Source: Castor canadensis
Taxonomy: Eukaryota; Chordata; Mammalia; Rodentia; Castoridae
Assembly: GCF_047511655.1 (NCBI RefSeq)
Contig: NC_133389.1
Location: 29,549,501 to 29,613,500 of the forward strand
Length of the DNA stretch: 64,000 nt
Direction: 5' to 3'
The notes under the pieces are model-generated. The model saw nothing but the letters and a program-made list of their open reading frames with translations, ran no database searches and was not told where the DNA came from. A program made the translations under genes and the position numbers. Shown here piece by piece: positions 38,340 through 49,399 of this stretch. The stretch's first letter is position 1. Every line of letters starts with the position of its first letter.

Positions 38340-38570
38340 TCAGGGAGACAGTTTCCACTGAGCTCCTCCACCTGCTCACTGTGTGTTCCAGGATCAGTTA
38401 TGTAACCTCTCTAGGCCTCTGTTTGCCAATCTGAAAAATGGGGAAAATATCCAATTATGTGAGTTCACTATTGCAAGAATGAAATACGAGAACTTATGTA
38501 AAGTGCTCGGGATTGTGCCTGGCGCAGTCAGTGGTCAATAAATGTTCATTTTTTTACTCTGAAAAGATGG
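38340..38570 (+). repeat. MIR SINE, nearly full length
   Basis: cagttatgtaacctctctag, then gcctctgtttgccaatctga and aaaatgggg, ending gtcaataaatgttcattttt. Together with the reverse MIR at 37915 it sits between two RNF165 exons. Confidence 0.7.
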
Positions 38571-39055
38571 TCCTTCAAACACAAGCCATAGAATCTCAGA
38601 GCTGACAAGGACTTCAGAGGTGACATGCCCACAACTTGAGGAGCTAGGTGGTTAAGTGGCAGACACTGGGGTCAGAAGTTTGGAATTATACTTTAATGCA
38701 CCAGTATGGAGCTGTCTGGAAATAAGATTTTCAGTCTGTCTTTTACTGCTTCACTTGTGTTCCACGCAGTTCCAGCCCAATCCTTCTGTAATGTTCTCTG
38801 CAGTTACAAGAAGGCAGGCCTGGGTCTGCAGCCCTTGGGCTCCCTCTGGAGTCTCCCTCAAACCAGCCCTGCAAGATGGCAGTCATCAATAAACACATTT
38901 CACAGATAACTAAAACCAAAGCCCCGGGAGATATGGCCACAAGAAATTAAATGAGGCCATATGAAGGTCAGAGACTGTCCTGCCTGACCTCAGCCCACCA
39001 TTGGCACCCAGTGGGTGACAAGGGACACATTTCCTGCCAGGGCCCTTCTACTCAC

Positions 39056-39185
39056 CATCTGTGTGGAGGAGGAGTTTCTGGGAAAGTGGTGCATTCGAGG
39101 AGTTGCTAGGTAATGCTGATAATGCTGAGGGATAGGCCGCACCTGGAACTGAGCGGGACTCAAGCCGGTGTCCACACTGAGATCC
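39056..39185 (-). CDS. RNF165: RNF165 exon, central region
   Basis: A 130-bp exon: one base completing Trp (TG|G) and 43 codons, DLSVDTGLSPAQFQVRPIPQ and on to NSSSTQM. It is rich in His/Tyr/Pro and has no known domain; it links the proline/glutamine-rich N-terminal half to the conserved C-terminal region. The acceptor on the - strand is gtgttcctgcag, reading into GGATCTCAG; the donor is ATG|gtgagt. Confidence 0.96.
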
Positions 39186-39639
39186 CTGCAGGAACACAGC
39201 TTCAGTGAACCTCAACGTGTGGAGAGGGGCCTCAGACATCAAGCCCATGGAGCAGAATCAGAACCACACACTACCAGGGCTGCTGGGGACTGTCTTATCA
39301 CTCAGCCCTGCCCCTCTCCTTAAAGGGAGGAACCTGACCCAGAGAAAAAAGGGCTGGCAAGGTCTAAAGGAGCTAGAGCAGTCCAGGCCCTATAAACCTT
39401 CTTGGAAAAAAGTGTCCAAAGCTCCCTCCCAACACAAAGCCCTTTTCCGAGAGGAATGCTGAAATCAAATGGGGCAGGTCAGGGGTACATAGCAAAGGAA
39501 GGACCAGGTCCAGTGGAGGAAGGGGCAGCCACCATATCTTTATCACTTTGAGAAAACACAAAAGAAGGCTAGAAAACCACCCTAGCCCACAGCCTCCCCT
39601 CCTAAAAGCCTAGGACAACTCATTTCATTTAAACATAAC

Positions 39640-40590
39640 TAATTAATTACACTGAAATTTTTTCCAAATTTGATGAAAACTCTAAACCCATAGATTCAAA
39701 AAGTTCAACATTATATAGACTAACACAAAGAAAATCAAATCAAACTCCTGAAAAACATTAGTAAAGATGAAAATTTTAAAACAATCCAACAATCGATAGA
39801 TACAAGAGAATGTGAGTAGAATTATCATAGACTTCCCAGAAGATAGCAGAATAACAAGTTAATCTTTAAACTACTGAACAGAAAAAAAAACCCAAAAACA
39901 AAAAAATCTGTCAACTTAGAAGTCTGTCCAGCAAAAATGTCTTTCAAAGTGAGGGCAGAAAGCCAAATGCCAGTGGCTCACTCCTATAATCCTAGCTATT
40001 TGAGAGGTTGAGATCCAGAGCATCGCAGTTCAAGACCAGCCCAGGCAAATGGTTCAAAAGACCCTCATCTCCAAAAACAAAACAAAACAAAACAAAAATG
40101 GACTGGAGGTGTATCTCAAGCAGCCTGCCTTTCCCTCCAAAAATGAAGGTGAAATAAGATTTTTTCAGACAAAGAAAAATTGAAAGAGTGTGCTATCAGC
40201 AGAGCAGCACTGTAAGAAATATTAAAGGAGGTTCTCCAGATAGAAGGCAAATAATACCAGACAGAAACTTCCATCTATACAAAGGAATAAAGAGGAACCA
40301 ATGGCTCATATGGAAAATGGCTTATTATAGCTCTGTGAAGAAAATGTGCAAGATGAGATTGAAGTCTTTTGTCGTGACTGAAAGGAAGAAAGCTAACACA
40401 CACCAGGGTCACAGCAAAAGGGTTCAGAACCATCCAGAAGGGGCTCCCACTGGCCAGGCTAGGACAGTGTGCATGTCCATCACCATAACTGCAATACAGA
40501 TATTGAAGTCCATGAAAGTGATTTAAATCCATAAGACTGAAAGGATGCTGAAGAAAACTGGTCCTCTTGGAAGGAGCCAACTTTTCATTT
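39640..40590 (+). mobile_element. Old L1M fragment (first copy)
   Basis: cccatagattcaaaaagttc, then tttaaactactgaacagaaa and agaagtctgtccagcaaaaa, then gcagcactgtaagaaatatt and ccagacagaaacttccatct. The same landmarks recur at 42240-43110. A composite SINE at 39961-40140 interrupts it. Confidence 0.7.
39961..40140 (+). mobile_element. Composite 7SL/tRNA SINE inside L1M
   Basis: cagtggctcactcctataat and cctagctatttgagaggttg (7SL-like), then a (AACAA)n linker and ggactggaggtgtatctcaa (ID-like). The L1M text continues after it with aaggtgaaataagatttttt. Confidence 0.7.
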
Positions 40591-42072
40591 GGAAAAAGCT
40601 AGTAAATAAAAAGAAGAACCAAACATTTATCTTGCCTTTCCTTTATTAACTGTACTTCAGGGTAACCAAATAGTTGATGAGGGAAAATTTCTCTTAATAA
40701 AAGTTTTCCAGCTAATAAATGAATAAGGGATGATTGGATTATTTGTCACCACTTTGCATCCTCTAAAGAAATAAAAGATCTAAGCAAAGGTCATCAATTG
40801 CTGCTAACATCACAAAGAGAGAGACAACCAGACATTAAGAAGATACAAGAGCACCTCTGAAGTGTTTTTGCTCAGAAATGAGAGCTGAATCAGAATCTGT
40901 TGGAGCCTTCATCTAAGTGCCAATGTATAGGGACAAAGGCGACTGGGGAACATCATATACACATACACATACGTATACGTGCATATACAGAGGGCCACTA
41001 AAGGAATTTCTGCTTCTACTCATGAGTTGGGGTAGCAGGAATCAGATTTATGCTCCTACTGTAAACCACTAGAAAATTGGACAGAATATATGAAATATCT
41101 CTTTCAGACACTGCATAACAAGCAGTGCAGAGCCGTGATCCTGAAGAGAAGGAGAGCAAAGGAGGTCAGCCTACAAACTCCCTGGCTTTTTGCATAATAG
41201 TGCACCTAGGCCATGAACAGGGAGGGCACCCTAAGCAGAGTATGGTGGTCTGTGGAGGACTCAAGAGAGCTCTGAAAAATGTGGTGTCATGTTTTGAGGG
41301 GGGGGAAGCTGTGTTAAACAAGAGCTCCAGCAATCTGTATAAGGGTCTCCTTGAGTCTTTGCTGAATACTAAGATACGTATGCATCTGGTAACATCCCAC
41401 CAGGCTGAGCAAAGAGTACCCAAGGAAAGTGAAAGGTTTCCAGAAGTTAGTGCTAGGAAGCATTTGCATTCCAGCAAGTCAAGGAAGTGAGACCTTATTG
41501 ATCACTTGGGACATTCAGTAGAAACTCCAGAAGAACACTATAAGTTTATTTGGGCAGGTCTAGAGTATTCTCTGATTTAGGACTATTCTAGACCTGCTAT
41601 AATAAGCCTTAACAAGCCTCCAAATATTCAAACTGAGCTGCAAGTCTAACACTCATTAAATGGATAAAACAAATCTAGTTACTTGACAATGTATAATTCA
41701 TGATGTCCATCATTCGATAAAGAGTTACTGGACATGTTAAAGTGAAGTACATGTTCCATGATCAAGTGAAAAATCAGAAAACAGCAATACCCCTAGACCC
41801 AGAAATGACAGAGATGGTGGAGTCAGCAGACTACAGCTATTACAATATGTTGGAGTTTATAGATGAAAACATGGAGAAAAATGGAAGACAGAAAAAGGGA
41901 CCTAAATAGATCTCCCAGAGATAAAAAAATGCAATGACTAAAATGAAAATTTCACTGGATTGGATTAGCAGCAGATTAGACACTATAGAAGAAAAGATTT
42001 GTGATTTAAAGACATAGCAATAAAAATAATCTAAATGAGGGGATTGAATCTAAAAAGGATTTAGAAACTAAT

Positions 42073-42150
42073 AGTCTCAGGCTGGAGGCACGGCTCTACC
42101 TAGCAAGCATAAAACCCTAAATTCAAACCCAGTACCACACACTCAAAAAT
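42073..42150 (+). mobile_element. ID-like SINE fragment
   Basis: aggctggaggcacggctcta and aattcaaacccagtaccaca. Short and diverged. Confidence 0.5.
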
Positions 42151-42444
42151 TTAAGTCTCTGTGATAATATCAAGTGTCAGCCAAATGGGCAAGTAAAGAC
42201 TCAAAGGGAGAGGATAGAGGGTACAGGATAAAAAAATATATTTTAGGGGAAAAAATGGCTGAAATTTCCTTAAATTTATTGAAAAATACAGACCCATAGA
42301 TTCAAAAAGCTCAATAAACGTCTAAAGGCACATAATAATAAAATTCCTAATTCCTGAAAAACATTCTTAAAGATAAAATTTTAAAATTAGCCTAAAGGAA
42401 AAAAGCCCCATTAGACACAAAAGAATATATTTAAGAATAGTGGA

Positions 42445-42545
42445 GGTAAGGAACCAGTTTGGGGTATAATACAAGTATATATGGAAATGTCACAATGAAA
42501 CCCCCTGTATAACTACTATAAACTAACAAAAACATTCTTTTTTAA
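42445..42545 (+). mobile_element. Rodent L1 3' tail (first)
   Basis: tggaaatgtcacaatgaaac and cccctgtataactactataa, followed by an A/T-rich end. This type of terminal sequence is repeated once more at 42740-42840. Confidence 0.5.
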
Positions 42546-42559
42546 TAAATGAAGAACAG

Positions 42560-42840
42560 GAAGGTAAAATAGGTCCTGTTTTGGGGAGGGTACCATTGGG
42601 AAGGGGGAGGGCATAAGAAAAGGGTGAAGGTGAGTGAATAAGGTGGAAGTATTTTGTATTCATATATGAAAATAGAATAATGAAACCTGTTGAAATTGTT
42701 CTAAGAAGGGGGAAAAAAGGAAAAAGATGGAGGGGGGGGTGAATCTAATTAACATATATTTTAAGCACTTATGTAAATGCCACAATGTAGCCCCTGTACA
42801 ACTATAATATACTACTAATAAAAAGGAATTATCAGATTTC
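42560..42840 (+). mobile_element. Rodent L1 3' tail (second)
   Basis: A G-rich stretch (gggaagggggagggcataag) and a later aatgccacaatgtagcccct and gtacaactataatatactac. A related 3' end to the element just before it; both interrupt the old L1M text. Confidence 0.45.
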
Positions 42841-43148
42841 CTATTAGAAACAAAGGAAGTCAGAAGACAGTAGAATGACATCTTTAAACTACTGAAAGGA
42901 AAAAAAAAAACAAAACAACTGTCACCCTAGAAGTCTATACCCAGCAAAAATAGCTTTCAAAATAAAGGCTAAACTTTTTCAGGCAAACAGAAGTTGAGAG
43001 AATGTGGCAGACAAATACTACAATAAATATTGAAGGAGGCTCTTCAGACAGAAGAAAAATAATGCCAGATAGAAACTTAGATCTATACAAAGGAATAAAA
43101 AGTGCCAGATGATAATTAGGGGGGAATATAAAAGATTATTTTCCCCAT

Positions 43149-43255
43149 TAAAAAATTCTTTTTTTATTTTATCATTTTTACATTTACTCACATGTGTATA
43201 CATTATTTGTACCACCTTCCCTCCCCACCTCCCACCCTGCCCTAAAAAATTCTTT
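43149..43255 (-). mobile_element. Short reverse L1 tail with 13-bp target-site duplication
   Basis: The insert 43162-43242 reads, in reverse, as an L1 3' end with its poly(A) on the left. It is flanked by identical taaaaaattcttt at 43149-43161 and 43243-43255. Only about 80 bp of L1 was copied. Confidence 0.75.
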
Positions 43256-43274
43256 AAAATTTCATTGCTTAAAA

Positions 43275-43495
43275 CAGAAATTGGCAAAATTTTTTCTGTA
43301 AAGGATCAGATAGTATATATTTTAGGCTTCAAGGGCCCTACATTGTCTGCCACAACTATTCCAGTGCCCATTATAGTTCAAAAGCAGACATAGACCATGT
43401 GTAAACAAATAGGTATGCGTCCCAATAAAGCTTTATTTACAAAAACAGGGAATGGGCCAGGTTTGACCTGCAGGCCATAGTGTGCCAGGCTACTG
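43275..43495. mobile_element. hAT-type (MER) transposon with 8-bp duplication
   Basis: Starts CAGaaattggcaaa and ends tgtgccaggctactg, eroded forms of the CAG...CTG hAT termini; inside are gtaaaggatcagatagtata and caataaagctttatttacaa. The flanks are gcttaaaa (43267-43274) and gtttaaaa (43496-43503), 7 of 8 identical, as expected of a hAT target duplication. It is inserted in the ancient L1M. Confidence 0.8.
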
Positions 43496-44618
43496 GTTTA
43501 AAACAAACAAAAAATATAGAAATGTATTGTGATTATCACATATGGGTAGGGAAAATGTACAAAAAGAATAGCAAAGAATGGGAAGGAGGTAATGGAAGTA
43601 AACTGTTGTAAGAGTTTTCCATTACACATTATCCTAAAATAATTCGTGACAATGTGCCTATTAATCAAAGTGCTTTCCACAATAAAACAAAATGGTCAGA
43701 CAATAAAGTCAATATTCAACACTAAAACATACTCAACCAATCCAAAATAAGGCGTGAAATAGACAAAAAAAAATTTTTTTAAAGGAGATAAATGGAAAAC
43801 AAAGAGCAAAACAGTACACAGAATCCTAACCATATAAACATTACACTAAATGTAAATGGCCTAAACTGCTCCCATTAGCAAACAGAGCTTGTCATCTGGA
43901 AAACAACAGCCAGCTACATACTTTCTGTTTAAAAAACACTTAATGTATAAAGATATAGGTTAGAGGTAAAAGGAGGAAAGAGATACACCATGCAAGCACT
44001 AATTGGAAGAAACCTGAAATGGCTATGTTAATATCAGACAAAGTGACTGTGAGCCAAGGGACATTACCACCTATAAAGAGAAATATTTTGTAATGATTAC
44101 TCTATCAACTCATCTTGAAGCCATATATATGTTATAATATATATAAAAAAATCTATATATATACACATATATATGTAGAATATTCAGAAGTCAAAGTAAG
44201 TGAAGCAACGACTGACAGAACTCAAAGAAAAAACAAATACACAATTATAGTTGTAGACGTCAACTCTCACAATTCACAGAACAAGCAGGCAAAAAAAATT
44301 CAGTACTGTAGAAGACCTGAACAATACCACTAACCAGCTTGATGGTGACACACATGGTAACAGAGGACACATTTAACACATGTACAACACTGTCTTGGAA
44401 CACATGTTGAACCATGAAATAAGTATTGATAAATTCAAAAGGATTAGAGTTATACAGAACACGTTTTCTAAGAAATTAATACCCAAAAGATTTCTGGAAA
44501 ATTCCAGATATTAAAAAAATTAAACAATATACTTCTATAATGGTAATTAGAAAAATTATCAGTTTTTAAAGAAAAGTTCATAGCTTTATATGCTTATGTT
44601 AGAAAAGAATAAAGAGAA

Positions 44619-44720
44619 GGCTGGCTGAGTGGCTCAAATAGTAGGGTGCCTGCATAACAAGCATGAGGCCCTGAGTTCAAACCCCAGTACTGCAAAGAAA
44701 AAGAGAGAGAGAGAGAAAAG
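44619..44720 (+). mobile_element. ID-like SINE inside L1M ORF2
   Basis: ggctggctgagtggctcaaa and gccctgagttcaaaccccag, with a (GA)n tail. The L1M ORF2 text stops at ttagaaaagaataaagaga and resumes after the tail at aaatcagtatccaccttaag. Confidence 0.8.
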
Positions 44721-44849
44721 AAGAGCCAAATCAGTATCCACCTTAAGAAGCTACAAAGAAAACAAGAACAATAGAATCATCAGAAAAGCTCTTCCTGGAC
44801 CCAGGTTCACTTAGCCAGGGATGCAGGGTCATGGACCCTTAAGAAGTCT

Positions 44850-45125
44850 GGATTGGAATCTTAGCAACTTGGGAGGCTGAGATGGGCAGGATCTCAGTTC
44901 AAGACCAGTCTGGACGAAAAAGTTTGTGAGACCTCCATTTCAACAGAAAAAAGCTGGGCAGGGTGGTGCGCGCCTGTCATCCCAGCATTCTAGAGAAGCA
45001 TAAATAGGAGGATAAAAAGTGAGACCCTATCTCCAAAATAACCAGAGCAAAAAGGGCTGGAGGTGTGGCTCAACCAGTAGAACGTCTGCCTCTCAAGCCT
45101 GAGTTCAAAACAAGTCCAGATGGGT
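44850..45125 (+). mobile_element. Compound SINE block (7SL-like plus ID-like)
   Basis: Two 7SL-like pieces (gcaacttgggaggctgagat; gggcagggtggtgcgcgcct) followed by an ID-like half (gctggaggtgtggctcaacc). It may be one rearranged composite or two adjacent insertions. Confidence 0.6.
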
Positions 45126-46849
45126 CTTGCCCCTGGAGATACCAGCATTTAGAGGATCAACAGAATTTCTCACTTTCTGCAGCTGCCGTCCAGTCTGTGA
45201 GTCTAACTGAGCTCCGGGGTTCCCAGGGTTAACCCTGAACCGTGTTTTGGAGATTTCTTGTGGACCTTATGTCCATGAAAATTTTTTTCATTTGTGTCTA
45301 AACTTGAAGCTCAACTTAATTTTCCACTGTGGATTTTCGTAAAATATGGTGTGCTCTGGTTGTTCTGCAAACCCTTAAATTCTTCCCAAGGAGCTGATCC
45401 TGAAAGTGCACCATCTGTGGGCAATTCTGGACTCAGGAGCTCTTGGGACTTGCTGGAACCATGACTGCCTGCGGGGCAAGTCAGGAGAAGGAAATCATCC
45501 TCCACCACTGCCCACAGGTTCACAGGTGCCTGCAGACCTCTGCCGTCTACCCTGGGAGTCAGAGTTGGAACTGAGAGTCAAGGACTAAGGCAGAGAAGGG
45601 ATATGACAAGGATGCAGGCCCTGGGGCTATGGCTCAAGGTCAAGGTCAAGGTCAGGGCCAGGTTATTGGACACAAGCCAGAGAAGAGAAGTCATTGTGAT
45701 TCACCCCCCAGGGCCTACTGTTTCCACCCACTCTCAGGCCAGTGTGTCCAGCTGGAGAAGCTACTTGGGGCCATGACAATATCCCAAAGCGCGGGGCAAA
45801 GCTAGTCAGGCAGCCTCAAGCCTTGGACTGGACAAGAGCCTGAGCCCCAGTTCCCAGAATGAGTAATGGCAGAATTCAGTGATTTGGGATGGTTATCTAA
45901 AGAAAAGGTGGAGGGGGCCGCTGCAGATACACTCGCCCTCCCACCCAGGTGTTCCTTGCAGAGGTGAAAGTCTCTCCTACAATGCATTTCCTGCAATCCA
46001 ATTACCAGGCTCCTGCTTCTTGGCAGAAGAGACTTCTGTGGGAAAGAGGGTTGGGACACAGGTTAGCATGATGGCAATTACAAAAACCCCATGTCACCTT
46101 TGCTGGAGCAGCACTCATTTCAATGGAGGAGAAACTGGTGCCTCCTTCCTACTTGAGAAGTGGGGACAGGTCAGGCAGAGAGGCCCAGGAGCGGACCCAG
46201 ATAGGACTCTGGGAAATGGTCTAGCTTTTCAGGGGTCCTTTCTTATGTTTCTCTGGACATCAAGGGCTAAGAATGCAGAGTGGTTTAAAGGAAGTTTGGC
46301 TCAATCACGAAAGCCGGGGACAGGGCTAACACCTGCAATGCTCCTCCTGTCATCTCTCCAGGTGATCCCAACCTATGCCACCTGTCCAGTCCTGCGTGCC
46401 TTGTTGGACTGTGTATGTCTGTTAAACCATTCCACCTTACGCAAGGGCTCTGGGTGCTCCATGTGTGCTGAATTGAATCAAATTGAATTTACTTGGCTGT
46501 GGAGGGACAGAATTTAATCCAAACTGCAATTAAATCTTCCTAATTTGAATCTGCTAATTAGAAAAAGGCTGGGCTGAAGTCGGTGGCAGTGCAGTCTATC
46601 TTTTGAGGGACTGTTCAGTGCAACAGAGAAATTGTACCTGAGAATGAGCAGAGGGCTGCGAACAAAGATCATGCTAAAAAAACCCCACACTTTCTGGCAC
46701 CTAGAAGCACAGGTAGCATTTAACCATGTGGAACGACCTAATGTAGCATTCCAGGTGATCCTGGAAGGCTCTCAAAACCACCCCGACTAAGCTACTTTGC
46801 CCCGACAAATGGCTGGAAAGTGACACATATGCATCTCCCTCCTTTGAAG
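45126..46849. other. RNF165 intron segment without recognised repeats
   Basis: No gene. A 212-codon frame at 45879-46517 begins with GTG and shows no domain. It includes the TCAAGGTCA cluster. Some unique, possibly constrained sequence, but the window alone cannot show that. Confidence 0.4.
45634..45654 (+). promoter_or_regulatory. Three overlapping TCAAGGTCA nuclear-receptor half-sites
   Basis: Perfect TCAAGGTCA at 45634-45642, 45640-45648 and 45646-45654, sharing three bases each. TCAAGGTCA is the extended half-site bound by ERR and NR5A (SF-1/LRH-1) orphan receptors. The overlap means only one or at most two could be filled at once. It may simply be a short hexamer repeat. Confidence 0.4.
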
Positions 46850-47075
46850 GATCCCTGGACCAAGGACCTCGCACTTACTAGCAAGTGCTGTGCCATTTGA
46901 GGCCCTGCTCCCAGTCCTTTTGATTTTAATCTGTTTTTCAGATTCGATCTCACACTAACTTTGACCAGACTGACCAGAAACCACACACAATCCTCCTACC
47001 TCCACCTCCCAGGTAGTAGTTTGGATGATTGTTGTGAACCACCATACCCAGCCCTGGATTTTTTTTTTTTTTTTA
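46850..47075 (-). mobile_element. Composite tRNA/7SL SINE, reverse
   Basis: ctcgcacttactagcaagtg (reverse ID-like) is followed by ctgaccagaaaccacacaca, tcctcctacctccacctccc and gtgaaccaccatacccagcc (reverse 7SL-like), then the T-run at about 47058. Confidence 0.6.
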
Positions 47076-47202
47076 CATTTTTTAAAAAACATTTTTGCCC
47101 TAAAAGTTGCAACAACAGCATAAAAAATTCCTGGATACCCTTCATCCAGATTTTTCAAATATTACCATTTTTGCTGCATTTCTATTCCTTTCTCTATTTG
47201 TC

Positions 47203-47345
47203 TCTGTAGATAGATAGATAGAGAGACAGGAAGGAAGGAAGGAAGGAAGGAAGGAGAGATAGAAAGATAAAAGAAGGAAGGAAGAAAAGATAGAAAGAAA
47301 AAGGAAGGAAGGAAGGACTGAAGGAAGGATGGATGGACAGACAGA
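47203..47345. repeat. (GATA)n and (GGAA)n compound microsatellite
   Basis: GATA units, then several GGAA blocks with AGATAGAAAG interruptions, ending ggatggatggacagacagat. Strong purine strand bias over 140 bp. Confidence 0.9.
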
Positions 47346-48196
47346 TATGGTTATGCATACGCATATGTACAAATACATTTATATATATAACACACGCCTC
47401 TGTGAAGAAAGAACTCTTTACTGAACTACTTAGAAGTATGTAGCAAGCACGAATGCCTTTATCTCTCAATACTCAGTGAACTGCACGTCTTTTTCAAGGA
47501 AGGCTCTGGTCTGACCCTAGTTAAGGTCAGCCCTCTCCTGAACTACAGCCAGAGAGTTCAGTGGGACCCAGGATCCAACAGCGAGCAACCCTGTGTCCAA
47601 GGACAACAGAGGAGATGCAGGAGATGGTGGGAGGACTTCACAGGGAACCCCCCACCACCACTGCCATGCCTAAAAGAAACAGCAACAAAACCCTCCACCT
47701 CTCTCCCAGCTTCTCTTCATGATCTTCACCTCCAAGCTCACTGGGACCCCTTCACCCACCCTGCATTGCTTTGCTGGCACACCTTGAGCCTCCTGGCTGG
47801 CATGCCCTGGCACTTCTCTGTGGATCCTTTGGTACCACCCCCTCCAGGAAGCCTTCCCCTACTGCCCTAGCTCCTCAGGATTCTCCTTCCTGCCTTTCCC
47901 CCAGGGTCCACTGTTTCATGGCTCCATTGAACTTGGAAATGTTTTGCATCCCTGTCTCCCTCCTCCCCGGCAGTACAAGGAACACTGAACACCAGACTGG
48001 TATATGATGGTGCCCAGTTACACTGAGCTAATTGCTGGAAAAAGGCCCAGCTGGGGCCATGTGGCCCTGAGGCTGGGAGCAGGCACAAAGGCTTCGGACC
48101 AGGCCCCCTGCACAATTCAAAGTGGAGAAAAACAGAAGCTCTGTGGATTTGGTAAGACCTCCTTCCCCCCTCTCCCCCAGGGCCCAGGAGACTCAC

Positions 48197-48307
48197 CAGT
48201 CAGTGCCCTCAGCCAAATACCTGGGCTGAGGCGTCTGCAGTTGGTGGCCGAAGTCAAAACTGGGGTGGAGGCGATGGGGGTGGACAGACACGCGCTCCTG
48301 ACTCCGC
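48197..48307 (-). CDS. RNF165: RNF165 exon, N-terminal half
   Basis: A 111-bp exon: one base completing Arg (AG|G), 36 codons and TG of a split Trp. It reads RSQERVSVHPHRLHPSFDFG and on to RYLAEGTD. No known domain; His-, Pro- and Gln-rich, probably disordered. The acceptor on the - strand is cctttcccaccag, reading into GCGGAGTCA; the donor is GACTG|gtgagt. The match to mammalian RNF165 is very close by memory. Confidence 0.96.
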
Positions 48308-48649
48308 CTGGTGGGAAAGGAAGGAAGGCCACAGCATCAGGGTCTGCCAGGCCTGACCAGCTCCTGTCAACCTGAGGAAACCCCAGTCTCACGGTCCTCC
48401 TCAGAGCCCAGAGCGCAGTGGGCTTCACCCCTTCCCCAAACTCCAAAGAAGCTTTCCAGATGAGCAGCAGACACCCCTCTGCTCCCATTATTCGCTTCTC
48501 TCCTCCACCCTTCTGCACACTCTTCCCAGTTTTCATGGCCCAGATCAAAGCCCACCTCCTCCAAGAAGGCCTCCCTGAACACCCTAGCCTTTTCCCTCTG
48601 ACCTACAATACTGGCCTGCTGTTCCCATATCCCAACCCCTATAGACACA

Positions 48650-49210
48650 GGACCTTGGAGATCATCTAGTCCAGAGGTTCTCAAAGTTCTCCAAGCACCC
48701 TTGGGAGTCCCTGAAACCCTTTCAGATGGTTCAAGAGGTCAAAACTATTTTCCTAATAAAACCATGATGTGATTTGTCTTTTCACCCTTGTTCTCTCACA
48801 AACAATGGAGTTTTCCAGAAACTTTGTGACACAGGAGTCTATAAAATTTAGTGCAGAAGCAGACCCAGGACATAGCTGTTAAACTGTGTGTCAAAGAGAT
48901 TTGCAAATAAGTTAAAAGAAAATTACTCTCTCACTAAATGTAGTCATTTTTTGTAAAAGTATTTATAGGTTTAACCTAAGGATAGTGGTGTTACTTTTAA
49001 ATAAATTAACATCTGAACTTTCGAATATGGTAAACACACGTGTTCTAATCCTCTTGAACAGAAGTTCTTGGTAGTCATTACTTTTTGAGAGTATAAAAAG
49101 AGTCCTGAGACCAAAGCGTTTGAGACCCACTGCGCTAGTCCAGCTCTTTTTCTTGACAGCTGAGGCTCAGAGACGCGTAGTGACTTGCCCAGGGCAGCAC
49201 AGCTACTTGG
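48650..49210 (-). repeat. MIR SINE split by a hAT transposon
   Basis: Left piece ggaccttggagatcatctag; right piece ctgaggctcagagacgcgta and gtgacttgcccagggcagca. Both belong to a reverse MIR. The hAT at 48672-49132 sits between them. Confidence 0.65.
48672..49132. mobile_element. hAT-Charlie-type transposon, 461 bp
   Basis: Termini CAGaggttctcaaag and tttgagacccaCTG are imperfect inverted repeats typical of Charlie elements. The flanking octamers are atctagtc (48664-48671) and cgctagtc (49133-49140), 6 of 8 identical. The inside (gaggtcaaaactattttcct) is a non-coding remnant. Confidence 0.8.
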
Positions 49211-49399
49211 AACCGTCTGATTAGCATGGCGTAATTGTACTCTCCATTTGTTTCCTGGGGATGTAGCTGGACCTTGACCTCTTTGAGGGCACAGCTGGAA
49301 CCGCCCATTTCCTTTGGTATATTTTGTGGTTCTCGGGTTTTAAAATCAGGCGGTCATGAAGCGGGAGGGAACAAGAGAGGTCCCCTGGTCAAATCTCCT

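Larger units (their letters stand above)
40880..44780 (+). mobile_element. Ancient L1M mosaic, about 3.9 kb
   Basis: Landmarks follow L1 order. ORF1-side phrases (tcactggattggattagcag, about 41955) and cagaagacagtagaatgaca (about 42860) come first, then spacer (gtaaactgttgtaagagttt, 43598) and ORF2 start (aatgtaaatggcctaaactg, 43850; gctatgttaatatcagacaa, 44022; ccacaattatagttg-type, about 44240), ending ccaccttaagaagctacaaa. All frames are broken. At least four younger elements sit inside it. The left edge is uncertain. Confidence 0.65.
39186..48196 (-). other. RNF165: RNF165 intron, 9.0 kb
   Basis: Large intron dominated by old L1 (39640-40590 and 40880-44780) with several later insertions. 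45126-46849 and 47346-48196 hold no recognised element apart from the TCAAGGTCA cluster at 45634-45654. Confidence 0.85.

Noticed and set aside
45879-46517. 212-codon open frame in an RNF165 intron
   Set aside because: Starts with GTG, has no recognisable domain, and no splice or promoter context. Probably chance.
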